Of a stretch of 64,000 nt of DNA, positions 42,940-53,600 are shown one piece after another. Origin of the DNA: Pirellulales bacterium (GTDB taxonomy: Bacteria; Planctomycetota; Planctomycetia; Pirellulales; JALHPA01); the NCBI GenBank assembly GCA_033762255.1, contig JANRLT010000065.1, positions 264,426-328,425 on the forward strand. Reading direction: 5' to 3'. A program made the position numbers and the translations under genes. The notes below the pieces were generated by a model, which ran no database searches, was not told where the DNA came from, and saw only the letters and a list, made by a program, of their open reading frames with translations. The stretch's first letter is position 1. Every line of letters starts with the position of its first letter.

Positions 42940-43998
42940 TCATTCCACCGTGGGAAGATCCAGTAGGGAGGCATCCGGCGCCGCCCCAGAGTCCGGGCCG
43001 GGACCTTTGTAGAGTTGCTGGAAGAGACGGTTTTTTTTACTGGTGAGCGGGCCGGTCTCGGCGGGATTGGACAATGCTTCGGCCAGCATATTCATCTTGG
43101 CATCGATATCGTCGGCATAATGGACCAAATACGCCTCGGGGGTCATGGGGGGCTTGGGCGAGCCCCACTCGGGCAGCCGTTGATGCGAAAGGATGATGTG
43201 CTCTAGCCGCAACTGCAAATCGGCGGGCAAGGAAAACTCCACCGCGGCGTCGCGGACCAGATCGCGCCCCTGGACCATATGGCCAATGAGCGCCCCCGCG
43301 GACGTGTACTGCGCCCCTTGGGGGGTTAGCTCGATTTCTTGCAATTTACCGATATCATGCAACACCGCTCCGGCCACGACCAGTTCGACGCGTAGCCGGG
43401 GAATCAGTTCGCTGTAATAGGCGTCGTATTTTTCCGCCAGATAGACCGCGGTGCGCGTGACGCTTACCACATGTTCTAAAAACCCCCCCACGTAGGCATG
43501 GTGATTCTTGGTCGCGGCGGGCAAGGCCAGCAACGCCGTTTGATGGCGTTGGAGCAGGGCCAACGTGAGGTCGCGTAAGGCGGGCGTGGTGACTTTTTCA
43601 CGCACGAGGTCACACAACTCGGCGAACATTCGCTCGCTATTAAATCGCGAGCGGGGGATGCACATCCACGGATCAAAGCCATCCTGGCGGTCCTTGTCCG
43701 TAACAGGACGCAGTTTTTGGATATCGAGTTGCGGACCATAGGCGGTTTCTTTATAGGTCGCCCGCAATTTATAGTGCATGCCTGGCTGCCAGTGATCACG
43801 GCAGTTGGCGTAAAAGGCGGAGTCCGCCCACAAGGGAAAGCTGACTTCGCGGCGCGCGTCGCGAAAGGTGACTTTGTAATAGGGTTTGTGGTCGCGGGTG
43901 GTAAGCAGCTCCTTGGCCGTGAGCAGGGCAAAGCAATCCGCCTCTTGGCCGGGCATAAAATCCGCCAGCGGCAATAAAGGAAAGAGCGCGGCGGCCAT
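42940..43998 (-). CDS. YhaM-like 3'-5' exoribonuclease
   Basis: A 352-residue cytoplasmic protein. An N-terminal OB-like nucleic-acid-binding part (FALLTAKELLTTRDHKPYYK) precedes an HD hydrolase domain. The HD metal ligands lie in GGFLEHVVSVTRTAVYLAEK (His176) and VVAGAVLHDIGKLQE (His214, Asp215), with a later HIILSHQ. This is the architecture of Bacillus YhaM, a 3'-5' exonuclease active on RNA and DNA. YhaM itself is about 310 residues. The C-terminal 40 residues are extra. The ATG at 43998 lacks a good Shine-Dalgarno. An 8-bp inverted repeat lies about 60 bases upstream. Confidence 0.85.
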   Translation of the reverse strand: MAAALFPLLPLADFMPGQEADCFALLTAKELLTTRDHKPYYKVTFRDARREVSFPLWADSAFYANCRDHWQPGMHYKLRATYKETAYGPQLDIQKLRPVTDKDRQDGFDPWMCIPRSRFNSERMFAELCDLVREKVTTPALRDLTLALLQRHQTALLALPAATKNHHAYVGGFLEHVVSVTRTAVYLAEKYDAYYSELIPRLRVELVVAGAVLHDIGKLQEIELTPQGAQYTSAGALIGHMVQGRDLVRDAAVEFSLPADLQLRLEHIILSHQRLPEWGSPKPPMTPEAYLVHYADDIDAKMNMLAEALSNPAETGPLTSKKNRLFQQLYKGPGPDSGAAPDASLLDLPTVE

Positions 43999-44251
43999 GG
44001 GGGAATGATCTTAGTAAAGACTAAAGTAAAGATTGAAGGGACCACGACACGCCGCTGATTGTAATTTACACAAAATTACAACCCTCGTGCTGTGTCAAAG
44101 TTAAACATTCGAGTTAGGCAAATCAACCGCTAGGCACTAGCCCACGGTTTTTGACGCTTCAACCCGGGGCTACCGTCCTACGGCTCATCTGATAGCGAAT
44201 CGTTGACAGTGCCGTAGACGGCCAAAAAATAATTTAGCTCTAACCGCCCTC
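43999..44251. other. Gap with palindromes between SppA and YhaM genes
   Basis: TGTAATTT (44060-44067) and AAATTACA (44073-44080) form an 8-bp inverted repeat 62 bases before the YhaM start, a possible operator. CTACGGC (44178-44184) and GCCGTAG (44211-44217) form a hairpin in a GC-rich stretch resembling short dispersed planctomycete repeats (CTAGCCCACGGTTTTTGACG). No gene is seen. Confidence 0.45.
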
Positions 44252-46234
44252 CTACCTTATCCGCAGCTCGTACGGTAGCATGACCGCCGGTTTGCTGAGT
44301 CCGCGTTGTAAAAGCGGCAGCCGCCGTAACGTGGCCAAGGCGTCGCGCACTTCCACCGGCACGGTTGAATGGAGCGTTGTTTGCACGCCCAAAAGGCCAC
44401 CCAACCCTCCCAGGGGATTCCCCCCCTCGGGCAGGTAGATGCGGGGGAGTTTTTCCTCGGCGGGGATCTTCGCCAGTTTGCGGGCCTCCGCTACGGCGTC
44501 TTCCAGCGTCCCCAGTTGATCCACCAGCTTATTGACCACCGCCTGGCGGCCGGTAAAGACCCGCCCACCCGCCAGTTCCTCCAGTTGTTTGAGTTCCAAT
44601 TTGCGTCCCTCGGCGGCTTTGGCGGTAAATTGTTGATAGGTGTCCCGCATCATTTTGAGGAAGGCGTTCTTTTCCGAGTCACTCATCGGAGCAAAGGTGG
44701 ATTCCAAACCGCTATTGCGCCCCCGGCTGATGACTTCCGTCTTAACGCCAAATTTTTCCAGCGCGCCCCCTAGGGCAATCTTGCCGCCGACCACGCCAAT
44801 TGAGCCGGTCAGGGTGCCCGGCTCGGCCAGCACCCGATCCGCCCCCATCGCGATGTAGTATCCGCCGCTGGCCGCCGTGTCCCCCATGCTAGCCACGACC
44901 GGTTTTTGGCATTGGGTGACGGTGCGCCAGATGACATCGCTGGCCAGGGCCGATCCGCCGGGACTGTCGATGCGCAGGACAATCGCCACCACATCGGGGT
45001 TTTTATCGGCGTCGGTCAGGGCTTTGCACAAGGTGTCGGAGCCGACCGTTTCGCCGTTCATCAGGCTGACGCCGCTTTTGCCATCGACAATCGCCCCAAT
45101 GGCATAGACCACGGCGATTTTCTTTCCCTTGGCGGTGGATTTCTTCTTATCTCCGCCGCCGCTAAGCAATTCCATCATTTTCAGCATTCCCCCGATGCCG
45201 GAAAAATCGATTTCCTCCCGCTTGGCCGCGCCGTAATTAGGTAGGATTTTCAATTCGCCTTCGGGCTTGAGTTTGGCCAACTCGGCCCGCACTTCGTCCT
45301 CGTAGGCCAGTCGATCGATCAGTCCTGCGGCCAGGGCCTCCCGCCCGGTCAGTAGTCCCTCATCGATTAAGTCCCGCACCTTGCCCCGTTCTAGTTTGCG
45401 GTCGACGGAGATTTGCTCAATCATTTGCTGAAACATATCCTCGCACAACGTTTCCATTTTGCTGCGCAATTCGGGACTCATGCTGTTGCGGGTGTACGGT
45501 TCTCCGGTCCCCTTAAAATCCCCGACCTGCAGCATGTCGGCCTGCACCCCGTATTTATCAAAAATGTCCTTATAAAATTGCAGCTCCATCCGCACGCCCA
45601 AGAGTGACAAGTTTCCTTCCGGCAAGAGGAAGACCTTGTCGCAGGCGCTGGCCAATAGATAGTCCGATTTATCGCCGTTTTTGAGGAACGCGTAAATCGG
45701 CTTCCCCGCGCGGCGCACGCGTTGGATCGCGCCACGCAGTTCCTCGCGGCGGGCGGCGCCCAGCGACGTCCCATCCAGTTCGAGCAGGATTCCCGCCAGT
45801 TCGGCGTCCGCAGCCGCTTTTTCCAGGCGGTTGATGACTGTTTGAATGGTGTCGCTGGTATCGCTAAAAAGCGACTCGGTCTCGACTCCTTCGGGAATAT
45901 CGCCCGCTAGTTTAAACCCCGCGATCTTGATCGTGGGGGGATCGGCCTTTTTGGCGGGCTTAGCTTCATTGGGCTTGGTTTCGGTAGGCTTGGTGTCGGC
46001 GGGCTTGGCCGGTTCAGCGGGTATATTGTCACTGGCGGGCTTGGTCTCCGCGGGTTGAGGCTCATTTTTTTGGTCCGCAGGCTTGTCGGCTGCCACTTGC
46101 GCGGCGGCTTCCACGGGGGTCGCTTCCTTGGCGTTGGTCGCGGAGGCGGGTTCGTCCGCGGCATGCGTAATGCCACCCAAGAGACCACCAAGTCCCCACA
46201 CACAAATGATCGCAAATCCAATTCGTCGTGACAT
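44252..46234 (-). CDS. sppA: Signal peptide peptidase SppA (protease IV type)
   Basis: A 660-residue membrane-bound serine protease that degrades cleaved signal peptides. The ATG at 46234 begins MSRRIGFAIICVWGLGGLLG, a signal or anchor. A Pro/Lys/Ala-rich linker (ETKPNEAKPAKKADPPTIKI) follows. Two S49 domains are present. The general-base lysine lies in VGDFKGTGEPYTRNSMSPEL of the first and the nucleophile in DTAASGGYYIAMGADRVLAE of the second, as in the long SppA form. GTLTGSIGVVGGKIALGGAL supports this. An in-frame start at 46291 would add residues before the anchor. GGGAG lies about 11 bases upstream of 46234. It is probably in one operon with the gene upstream, 64 bases away. Confidence 0.93.
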   Translation of the reverse strand: MSRRIGFAIICVWGLGGLLGGITHAADEPASATNAKEATPVEAAAQVAADKPADQKNEPQPAETKPASDNIPAEPAKPADTKPTETKPNEAKPAKKADPPTIKIAGFKLAGDIPEGVETESLFSDTSDTIQTVINRLEKAAADAELAGILLELDGTSLGAARREELRGAIQRVRRAGKPIYAFLKNGDKSDYLLASACDKVFLLPEGNLSLLGVRMELQFYKDIFDKYGVQADMLQVGDFKGTGEPYTRNSMSPELRSKMETLCEDMFQQMIEQISVDRKLERGKVRDLIDEGLLTGREALAAGLIDRLAYEDEVRAELAKLKPEGELKILPNYGAAKREEIDFSGIGGMLKMMELLSGGGDKKKSTAKGKKIAVVYAIGAIVDGKSGVSLMNGETVGSDTLCKALTDADKNPDVVAIVLRIDSPGGSALASDVIWRTVTQCQKPVVASMGDTAASGGYYIAMGADRVLAEPGTLTGSIGVVGGKIALGGALEKFGVKTEVISRGRNSGLESTFAPMSDSEKNAFLKMMRDTYQQFTAKAAEGRKLELKQLEELAGGRVFTGRQAVVNKLVDQLGTLEDAVAEARKLAKIPAEEKLPRIYLPEGGNPLGGLGGLLGVQTTLHSTVPVEVRDALATLRRLPLLQRGLSKPAVMLPYELRIR

Positions 46235-46298
46235 CTGTTGACCAACTCCCGATAGTAAAACTTGAGTCCCCATGAATGCCGAATGCACCACAATAATT

Positions 46299-47966
46299 CT
46301 AAAACCCGCTTTCGACGGCCGCGCTTTGGTAAAGGGGCTGGTGGCGGTAGTACACTTCCAAGGTTAAGGTTGCCAGCACGGTATTAAACAGCCGGCCCCC
46401 TTCATCCCCGTGCTGATTGGGAAAATACCAACTCCCCGCCGCATGTCCGGTCTTTACCTGCTGTGCCAGCAAATATTCCCGCATGCGCGGATTCCATCGC
46501 TGCCAGGCGTGTCCGCCATGATGCATCAGCACCTGCGTCGCATAATAGTTATAGTACATATCCGCCGGCGCGGGTCCAGTCTTTTCCAGGGCCGCAATTC
46601 CCCGCACAAGCGCCGGATGGTCCTGTTTCCAGCCTAAATACATCCGCGACAGCAGGCCAACCGCCGTGGTCGAATCCCGCCGCTGGGGGGATTTATAGCC
46701 ATACCCCGCCCCCTGGTCGACTTGCACGCTATCCAAAAATTTATTGACTTGATGGAAAACCGGTGAAGGAACCTCCAGGCCCGCCATTTGTGCGCTTTTT
46801 AGAGCCATGAGCTGCCAGCCGGTTACCGTCAAATCCCCGGGTGCCCCCGGCGTGTAACGCCATCCCCCTCCCTGGCGATCTTGCGCATAAATCACAAACT
46901 GAATCGCCCGTTCCGCATAGCCCCGTAGCGTGGCGTCACCCGTCAGGGCATACGCCTCGCACAGGGTGATCGCCGCCATTCCTTGGGCGTACATGGTTCC
47001 CTCTTGCAAATCGCCTCCATGCGGCGTGACCAACATTCGGCTGCCTAGGTAATAAAGTCCGTTATTGATTACTTTGGCATATTTGCCATCCAAGTGATTG
47101 TAGTTTGCGCCGTAAAAGGCCAAAAGCGCAAGCGATGTGGCGGCGGTGGTGCTGGCGTGCGTGCCGGGATTTGCACAAGTCCCGTCGCACGCCCCGTCCG
47201 TATGATCAAACCGCCAACTGCCATCGGGGCGCTGGTGATTGGCCAGCCAAGCTAGCGCCAACTCCACGGCGGATTCGCTCTCCGCGGTTGCTCCCACTTC
47301 CCGCGCGCGTTGGCGACGCTCGGCCCGGCCAGCGCCGCTGAGACCACCTAGGATTGATTCTTGGCCGGTTCCACTGGTTGCGGCCGCGCCAGGGGGCTTT
47401 ACCGTCACATCTCCGGTTGGCGGAGGCTGATCCAAGGAATACAAATCCGTCCGTGTGATCAGCGGTGTTTCCCAACCCGCTAGATCCTGCCTTCCCGGTA
47501 GTTCCATTCCCACCAACGGGTCCGCGGTGGTGGGATCATCCTCCGGGGTGGGCGTTAAAGAAAGCTTGGCCGTGTCCAGGGGTTCCGTCTCGGATTGGAT
47601 CGAAATATCGAGGGTGCGGGGCAACGGAGTTTCTTGTGCAATCGTCCACCACATGGCCAAGGCAATCAACAACGCCATGTGTACCGCGGCACTGCTAAGC
47701 CCACTGGCAAGTAATTGCCCCGTGGAATCATTCACCCAACGTTGCCATCGCGACCCGGCGGTCGGGCTAGGGGGGGGATTATTTTGGGCGGGAGTGGAAA
47801 ACGAGCCGAGACTTTCCCCGCGAGGAACATCAGGCACCTTTGCCGCGAGACTTGCCCCTAGTTGCACCAAATCCAGTCCCACCTCAAGGGGACTGCTTTC
47901 GTCTGGCTTATCGCTCGAAACAGCGGTAGCCGTGGCGGTAACAGAATGAAGGGTAGCCTGGGACAT
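46299..47966 (-). CDS. Membrane-anchored prenyltransferase/squalene-oxidase-repeat protein
   Basis: A 555-residue protein. A single helix near residue 90-115 (GLSSAAVHMALLIALAMWWT) anchors it. The C-terminal two-thirds has alpha/alpha repeats of the terpene-cyclase type: ALAWLANHQRPDGSWRFDHT, AYALTGDATLRGYAERAIQF, VIYAQDRQGGGWRYTPGAPG, and KFLDSVQVDQGAGYGYKSPQ. The DXDD catalytic motif of squalene cyclases is not evident, so enzyme activity is doubtful. Planctomycetes have many such proteins of unknown role. AGGAG precedes the ATG. It is upstream of sppA on the same strand and probably co-transcribed. Confidence 0.8.
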   Translation of the reverse strand: MSQATLHSVTATATAVSSDKPDESSPLEVGLDLVQLGASLAAKVPDVPRGESLGSFSTPAQNNPPPSPTAGSRWQRWVNDSTGQLLASGLSSAAVHMALLIALAMWWTIAQETPLPRTLDISIQSETEPLDTAKLSLTPTPEDDPTTADPLVGMELPGRQDLAGWETPLITRTDLYSLDQPPPTGDVTVKPPGAAATSGTGQESILGGLSGAGRAERRQRAREVGATAESESAVELALAWLANHQRPDGSWRFDHTDGACDGTCANPGTHASTTAATSLALLAFYGANYNHLDGKYAKVINNGLYYLGSRMLVTPHGGDLQEGTMYAQGMAAITLCEAYALTGDATLRGYAERAIQFVIYAQDRQGGGWRYTPGAPGDLTVTGWQLMALKSAQMAGLEVPSPVFHQVNKFLDSVQVDQGAGYGYKSPQRRDSTTAVGLLSRMYLGWKQDHPALVRGIAALEKTGPAPADMYYNYYATQVLMHHGGHAWQRWNPRMREYLLAQQVKTGHAAGSWYFPNQHGDEGGRLFNTVLATLTLEVYYRHQPLYQSAAVESGF

Positions 47967-48108
47967 GCCACGAACTCCTAGAAATTCAATCTAGGAATAC
48001 TGGATAAAGAGCTTTGGGAAAAAAGCGGCGATTTTCCCTAACTCTTGATTGTACCACAGACTACATGTCAAAACCTCCCATTTTACCCGTCTTAACCCAT
48101 TCCGCGCA

Positions 48109-48141
48109 TGAAAAAGCCGGTAAATAGGATTTTACCGGCTT
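48109..48141 (-). terminator. Terminator of the small secreted protein gene
   Basis: AAGCCGGTAAA (48114-48124) and TTTACCGGCTT (48131-48141) form an 11-bp perfect stem with a 6-base loop. On the minus strand a T tract follows (plus-strand A run at 48111-48115). It lies 77 bases beyond the stop. Confidence 0.75.
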
Positions 48142-48217
48142 AAATTAGATCCCTTACCCGTCATCCGCGCTTCCAAACCAACTGCAAGCAAACCCGACGG
48201 AATGCCCATGGAGTTAC

Positions 48218-48592
48218 TTAGCGACCGCGGTTCAGTTGATTAAAGTAATGGGAAAAATACATAAATTGCGTATCATGGCCGGTCGCGCGGATGTCATTTG
48301 ACCCGCGAGCCGACAAAGGGGAGCGATTATTGACCTGCTGGGCACGTTGCAACTGGCGGATTTGATCTTCTTGCCGACGAAGATTCGCCTGCTGATCCAA
48401 TTGTGGGCGGACCAGCGTAAAATAATTGGAAACGCCCGGTACGTTTTGATTCAGCAAGTTCAAGTAAGGGCTTAATTGCGGGCGCTGTGGGGTCACATTG
48501 GAAAATGGCTTTTGCGCCGAAGCCAGGGTTGCCATATTGCCCAAAATGACCACTGCCAGAATTGAACTACCTAAAAGTCGGAAAAATCGCAT
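48218..48592 (-). CDS. Small secreted protein, unknown
   Basis: A 124-residue protein with signal peptide MRFFRLLGSSILAVVILGNM, cleaved near LASAQKPFS. The mature part is Gln/Arg/Asn-rich, with a helical centre (QLDQQANLRRQEDQIRQLQR) that may coil. The ATG at 48592 is preferred over the in-frame one at 48604, because GAGG sits 6 bases before it. No family is recognised. It has its own terminator and lies between the squalene-cyclase-like and export genes on the same strand. Confidence 0.65.
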   Translation of the reverse strand: MRFFRLLGSSILAVVILGNMATLASAQKPFSNVTPQRPQLSPYLNLLNQNVPGVSNYFTLVRPQLDQQANLRRQEDQIRQLQRAQQVNNRSPLSARGSNDIRATGHDTQFMYFSHYFNQLNRGR

Positions 48593-48782
48593 GACGAACC
48601 TCATTTCCGTGGTTATGGCTAGTGACGAGGGTAACTGTCACTGCTAGGCCGGTCTTTCACACCAAATTATACGGTGATCCCCCCCGGGGGGTGCAAGCAA
48701 AACAAAAAATAATTTTAAGTCGTTATTTGGTCTGTGGTTGTGTAAATGTATCCCCCGGCCAGGATCAATTCAGCAACTCCGA

Positions 48783-49844
48783 CTAGCGACTGCGGAAGCC
48801 CCCGGGAAACCGTTGTAGGGCACCGGTCGTGTTAAATCCGAGCAAGGTAAAGCCCAGGATCCGTTCAAAGGGATTGATAAGCTTATTGATAAACGTGTTG
48901 GAAGCTTGCAAATGATCTTCCTCGATGAACAGGCGATCGCCAGGGAGTATCTGGTAGTTGGTCGCTGTCCGCCCTCCCGCGACAATCCCCTCATAATCCA
49001 CGGGTAAGATTGTATCGCAACCGTCCCCCGCCGGAGTCGGCCGGGCGATCCAGAGGGTCTTGCTGGAAAACTGAGAGATCCCGTTAATCTGCACGATGGC
49101 ATCTAACACCCGTTCGTTTCCCGTGATCGGAAATTTTTGAATGTTATCGCCATTACCCGCGCCAGCGGTGATGACGTAATAGCTTTTGCTAGCATAAGAA
49201 AAGATATCCAGGGAAACCTGCGGGTTTTCTAGATAATTCTCCAAATGCTCTTCTATCCGTTGTTTCGCCTCGGGAATTGTCAGGCCCGTCACACCCACGG
49301 TCCCATAGGTTCCCAGGTTAACTTTGCCATCGGGTCCGACCTGGTGGGTGCCGGTAATTTGCTGTAAACCGGCGGATTCCGCCAGCGAAAGAGAGACTTG
49401 TGGGTCGCGCAGGGTGCGGCGCAGGTAACGCTCGACCACTTCCGAGGCTTCCTCCACGGGCAAACCGGCAATGGTAACCTTGCCATAGGTGGGGCCTAGC
49501 TGCACGGCACCGCTGTGATCGATAAAAAACTGACCGCCGATCGGACTGTCGGGCAATGTCCCCTGCACATTGATTTGCACGGAATCGAGTGGTTGCAGGC
49601 GATACGGAGACTTAGGAATGATCCGCACCACCTCGATGGTCAAGACATCCGGGGGTTCAATGGTGTATCGGGGGAGGGATAACATGTCCAGTTCCCGCCC
49701 TATGGGAATCGCCGCATGGTCATTGTCTAAAATTGGCCCTTGCAGTGGCGGCGGCGGAGTTTCCCGAAACTGCGCGCAGCCCGAGATTGCCACTATAAGC
49801 AGCCAGGAGCCAACAATCAGCTTGATGCAGCACCAATTCCGCAT
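48783..49844 (-). CDS. Polysaccharide export lipoprotein (Wza/BexD-like)
   Basis: A 353-residue outer-membrane or envelope lipoprotein. The ATG at 49844 begins MRNWCCIKLIVGSWLLIVAI, and the lipobox ISGC puts the lipidated cysteine at residue 23. The poly-export domain is TIEPPDVLTIEVVRIIPKSP, followed by SLBB-like segments VGPDGKVNLGTYGTVGVTGL and YYVITAGAGNGDNIQKFPIT, and an end at YQILPGDRLFIEED. Such proteins form the exit pore for capsular or exopolysaccharide. No co-polymerase or flippase gene is next to it. It diverges from the large TPR gene at 50700. Confidence 0.85.
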   Translation of the reverse strand: MRNWCCIKLIVGSWLLIVAISGCAQFRETPPPPLQGPILDNDHAAIPIGRELDMLSLPRYTIEPPDVLTIEVVRIIPKSPYRLQPLDSVQINVQGTLPDSPIGGQFFIDHSGAVQLGPTYGKVTIAGLPVEEASEVVERYLRRTLRDPQVSLSLAESAGLQQITGTHQVGPDGKVNLGTYGTVGVTGLTIPEAKQRIEEHLENYLENPQVSLDIFSYASKSYYVITAGAGNGDNIQKFPITGNERVLDAIVQINGISQFSSKTLWIARPTPAGDGCDTILPVDYEGIVAGGRTATNYQILPGDRLFIEEDHLQASNTFINKLINPFERILGFTLLGFNTTGALQRFPGGFRSR

Positions 49845-50699
49845 GGGCGTATACCTAAACAGGGAGTTGCCAACAGCACCGACTCCGCCCAGATTCGCGC
49901 AATTCGGAGTGCTGACAGAATCCAATTTGTCGTTACAGTTTGTATAATCGGCAAACTCAACCAAAATAATTCAACCGATCCGACAAAATCAGCCGGGAAA
50001 TTCCGCCTAATTTTCCTATTTTTGTCTGTTAGAATTCTTTTAAGACCGTCAGCGTCCGTTGACGACCGGGGGTTGCAAAATAGAATGAGGCTTGCTAGCG
50101 AGAGGGAGGCGGGGCGTGTTCCCCGTTTGGCGGAAAGAAATCCTGGCTGAGATTTCTTAGTCTCTTAATGGATGAGCGACAGAGAGGATTCGCTAGGGGA
50201 GAGCGGGGCTGGGTGGCCAGGAGGCGTAACACGTGGACTGTTGGGCGTTCACCGGTTAGGTTTTTGCAAAGATAAAACAGACGGCACTGGCTTTTGTGCA
50301 TTTTTATTTGCAAATAACCCGCTGAACAGAGCAGCCCCACAGTCCAGCACTACCCAACAATTAACTTTTCCTGTTAAGCCCGGGATATGCCAGTTTACGA
50401 CTGGTTTATCCTCGACGACTTCCCACGCATCTTTTTTGCCTATTTCAATTTATGGGGAAAGGTAATTAGACAGTGCTGTCTATTTACACCCTGAATGAAA
50501 GGTAGACTGGGAGGGGGAGGGTTGCTTCTTAGCCCGGGGGGCGTGGTGGGAGGCGACGGGATAGAGAAGCCGGGATTTTGAACTTTTCCGTGGGAAAAGC
50601 GTATTGGATCAAGCGAGCATGAACGGGGATTTGCCCCCCACGGAGATTGCAACATTTGACCTTTGGCTGTCCTGAAGTCCCCTGGGGAGGGGAAATACC
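49845..50699. promoter_or_regulatory. 855-bp divergent control region with 16-bp palindrome
   Basis: No convincing gene lies in this long gap. TAGACAGTGCTGTCTA (50467-50482) is a perfect 16-base palindrome, a candidate operator 218 bases before the TPR start. Two hairpins, CGGGG/CCCCG (50109-50113, 50120-50124) and AAGAAATC/GATTTCTT (50134-50141, 50150-50157), lie closer to the export gene side. A purine-rich run is at 50500-50530. Confidence 0.45.
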
Positions 50700-53600
50700 A
50701 TGAAGCGTTTAAATTGGATTTTGGCGGTTTCGTTGTTGGCGGTCCTGGGGTTATTGACCACGGGCGTGGTTTTTTTACACGGATTTCAACAAGAACGTAA
50801 CGCTAAAAACTGGTATGACGATGCCGTTACGCTGCATGCCGAAAAGAAATACGGCGAAGCGGACAAAAGCCTTTCCCGCTATATCAATTTGCGCGATGAC
50901 GACCTCGAGGCCAAAGAATTTTTGGTCAAAATTCGTAAAGCCCGCTTTGAGGCCGAACCTTCCCGCGGATCGTTTAGCGCGTATCTCAAATCGCTTAACA
51001 AAGCCCTGGAAAAAATCGACAACAAACCCGAACTGCGGCGCGATTACGTAAAAATGCTGCTGCTCAGCCGCGATGTTACCCAGGCTGAAACCCAGATCAA
51101 CCTGCTGGAACAAAAGAAACAACTGAATTCCGAGGATTTGCTGTACAAAGCCGAGATTTTGCGTTTAAAGGGAAACATACTAGGCTCGGGGGAAATTTTT
51201 GCGCAATTAGTGGGCCTGGACCTCAAGACGGGCGAATTCAACGCCGAGGTTTCCGCAGCTTGGAAAGACAAGCCCGAAGTCTACCTGCAGCTAGCCCGGA
51301 TTATTGCCAAGGAAAAAAGCGATGACGCCCTGGCCGAAAAGGTCATTAACGAATTGCAGACCCGCCACGGTAAAGATGCCAAGGCGCTTTATCAGGCTTA
51401 TCAGTATTGGTTGTACAGTGGCAAAGCCGAAGGCATGACCAAGGCGCGCGAACTGGCCCAAGCCGGCCATGCCCTCGATCCGGACAACGTGGATTTTTTA
51501 TTCGCGAAGGTTCAATGGTTGCTGCAAGATCGCAAAATGGAGGAAGCGGAGTCGCTCGCCCGCGCTATCCGCGAGAAAGCCCCCGAAAACATCAACGCCT
51601 ATGCCTTGCACGCGGAATTATTGTATCGCCAGAACAAGCGGGATTCCGCCAATATTGTGATAACCGAAGGGCTCAAGCGCGAGCCTGAAAACTTGCAATT
51701 GTTGGAAATGCAGCTCAATCTCATGCTGCTCCCCCCGGCCAACCTCAAAGAGGCCCGCGCGATCATGGGGACCATTCGCAAGGTTTCATCGGTCGGCCTG
51801 GACCGCCTGCAACTGTTTGAAGGGACGCTGTTGGGCATGGAGGGCAAATGGCCCGAAGCCCGCGACACCCTTTTGGCCGCGCGAAAAAAACTTAGCAATC
51901 CGGTTGATCTGAACCGGGCGGATTTGTGGATCGCCCGCAGTTACGAACGCTTGGGCGAGCTGGACTTGGCTAAAAAGTACTATGAACAGGCCAAAAACGG
52001 CGATCCCAATAACATTGAAACCCGCCTGGCCCTGGCGGCATTATACCTTCGCGCCGGAAAGCTCAGCTCCGCTCGCGAGGAATATGAAATCGTCGCCGCC
52101 AATACCAATAAGGAATTTTTATACCGCCATCCCCAATTATGGCGGCCGCTATTGGATATGCGGGTGAGCGACCAACTGGAAAAGCCCGCCGAACAGCGCG
52201 ATTGGACGCTGGTTGACAAAATGGTCGAAGAGATCGAAGCGCAGCCCGACGATATCGTCAATCAACAGGACAAACTGGCCATTCGCAGCGCGATCATGAG
52301 CCGCCAGGGAAAGCAGGACACAGCGCTTAGTTCCATACGCCAGGCGCGCGACGCTAATCCCCAAAACGTCGCCTTGTGGTCCACCTGGGTGGATGTGGCT
52401 TCCCGCACCAGCGAACCCAATGAGATCCTCAAGGAACTGCAAACCGCTCCCCCGGAGGTGCAGACCTCCTTGCCCATGGTGCAAATCCAGGCGTTTTTAT
52501 ATACGCGGTTGGGGGGAGACGAGGCCCTAACCGGCATGCGGGGTTTGCTGGAAAAAGCGGCCAAGCTGAAAAACGATGAAGGCATCCTGGTCTATATGTT
52601 TGTCGCCGAAAATCTGCAGCGGATTGGCAAAAGAGACGACGCCAAACAAGTCATTCTGGAGGCCAAGGGCAAATACCCCAACGACCTGCGCCCCTATAAC
52701 GCCTTGCTATCGATTGCCCGGGATGAATCCGATGTCGCCAGCATGGAAAAAATGGCCGAAGAAGTGCGTAAAATCGCCGGCAATAATTCCACCAGCGATT
52801 TATCCGTCCAGGCGCAGATCATCTTGACGACGTTGCGCAGGGACCTGAAAGCGCGGATGACCCCCGAACAAACCACCATGCCTCCCCTGACCGACGCGGA
52901 AAAAGCCCAACTGGATAAAGCCCAGGTGCTGGCCGAAAAGCTGGCCAAAATGCGTCCCGAATGGCAAGAGCCTAACAAGTTGCTGGCGGATATCGCGGGA
53001 TTTAACAATGACGCCACGACCATGATCGCGCAGTTGCAACAGTCGGCCCGCAAGGGAGATCTGGACTACAACCGCACCCGCCAGTTGACCACATTGCTGA
53101 TTAGCACGGGCCGCGTGGACGAGGCGGATGAAATTCTCGAGCGGATGACGGGCCGGTTGGACGGCACATTGCAAAAAATCCAATTTGAGATTCATCTGCG
53201 CAAAAATCGCCTGGACCAGGCCCAGGCCCTCTTGGAAAAGATGCGTCCCGCCGAGGACGCCAGCCTTGCCGATCAACTGTGGTACGGGCAATCGCTGCTC
53301 AGGATCAAACAACCTTCCCAGGCGACCGATATTTTGCGTATTGTGGTAAATCGCGATCCCAGCTTGCTAGAAGGCTGGTTTTTGCTGGTCAATAGCCTGC
53401 TGCAAGAAAACAAGAAAGCGGAAATCCCGGCCTTGATTGAGGAAATTCGCAGCAAGGCCCCCGCCGAAACGCGCGACCTGATCGCCGCCCAATGCGCCGA
53501 ACGGGCCGAACTCCCCCTTGATCAAATTCAAGAGATGTACGCCACGGCCATTGCCAACCAGCCTGATAACTTGTCGCTGCGCCGGCAATTGGTGGGCTAT

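Noticed and set aside
48679..48691. CCCCCCGGGGGG palindrome after the export lipoprotein gene
   Set aside because: It has no loop for a hairpin and no T tract. It is probably simple sequence.
50095..50465. Small frames on both strands in the gap before the giant TPR gene
   Set aside because: The composition is random-like, with no ribosome site and no domain.
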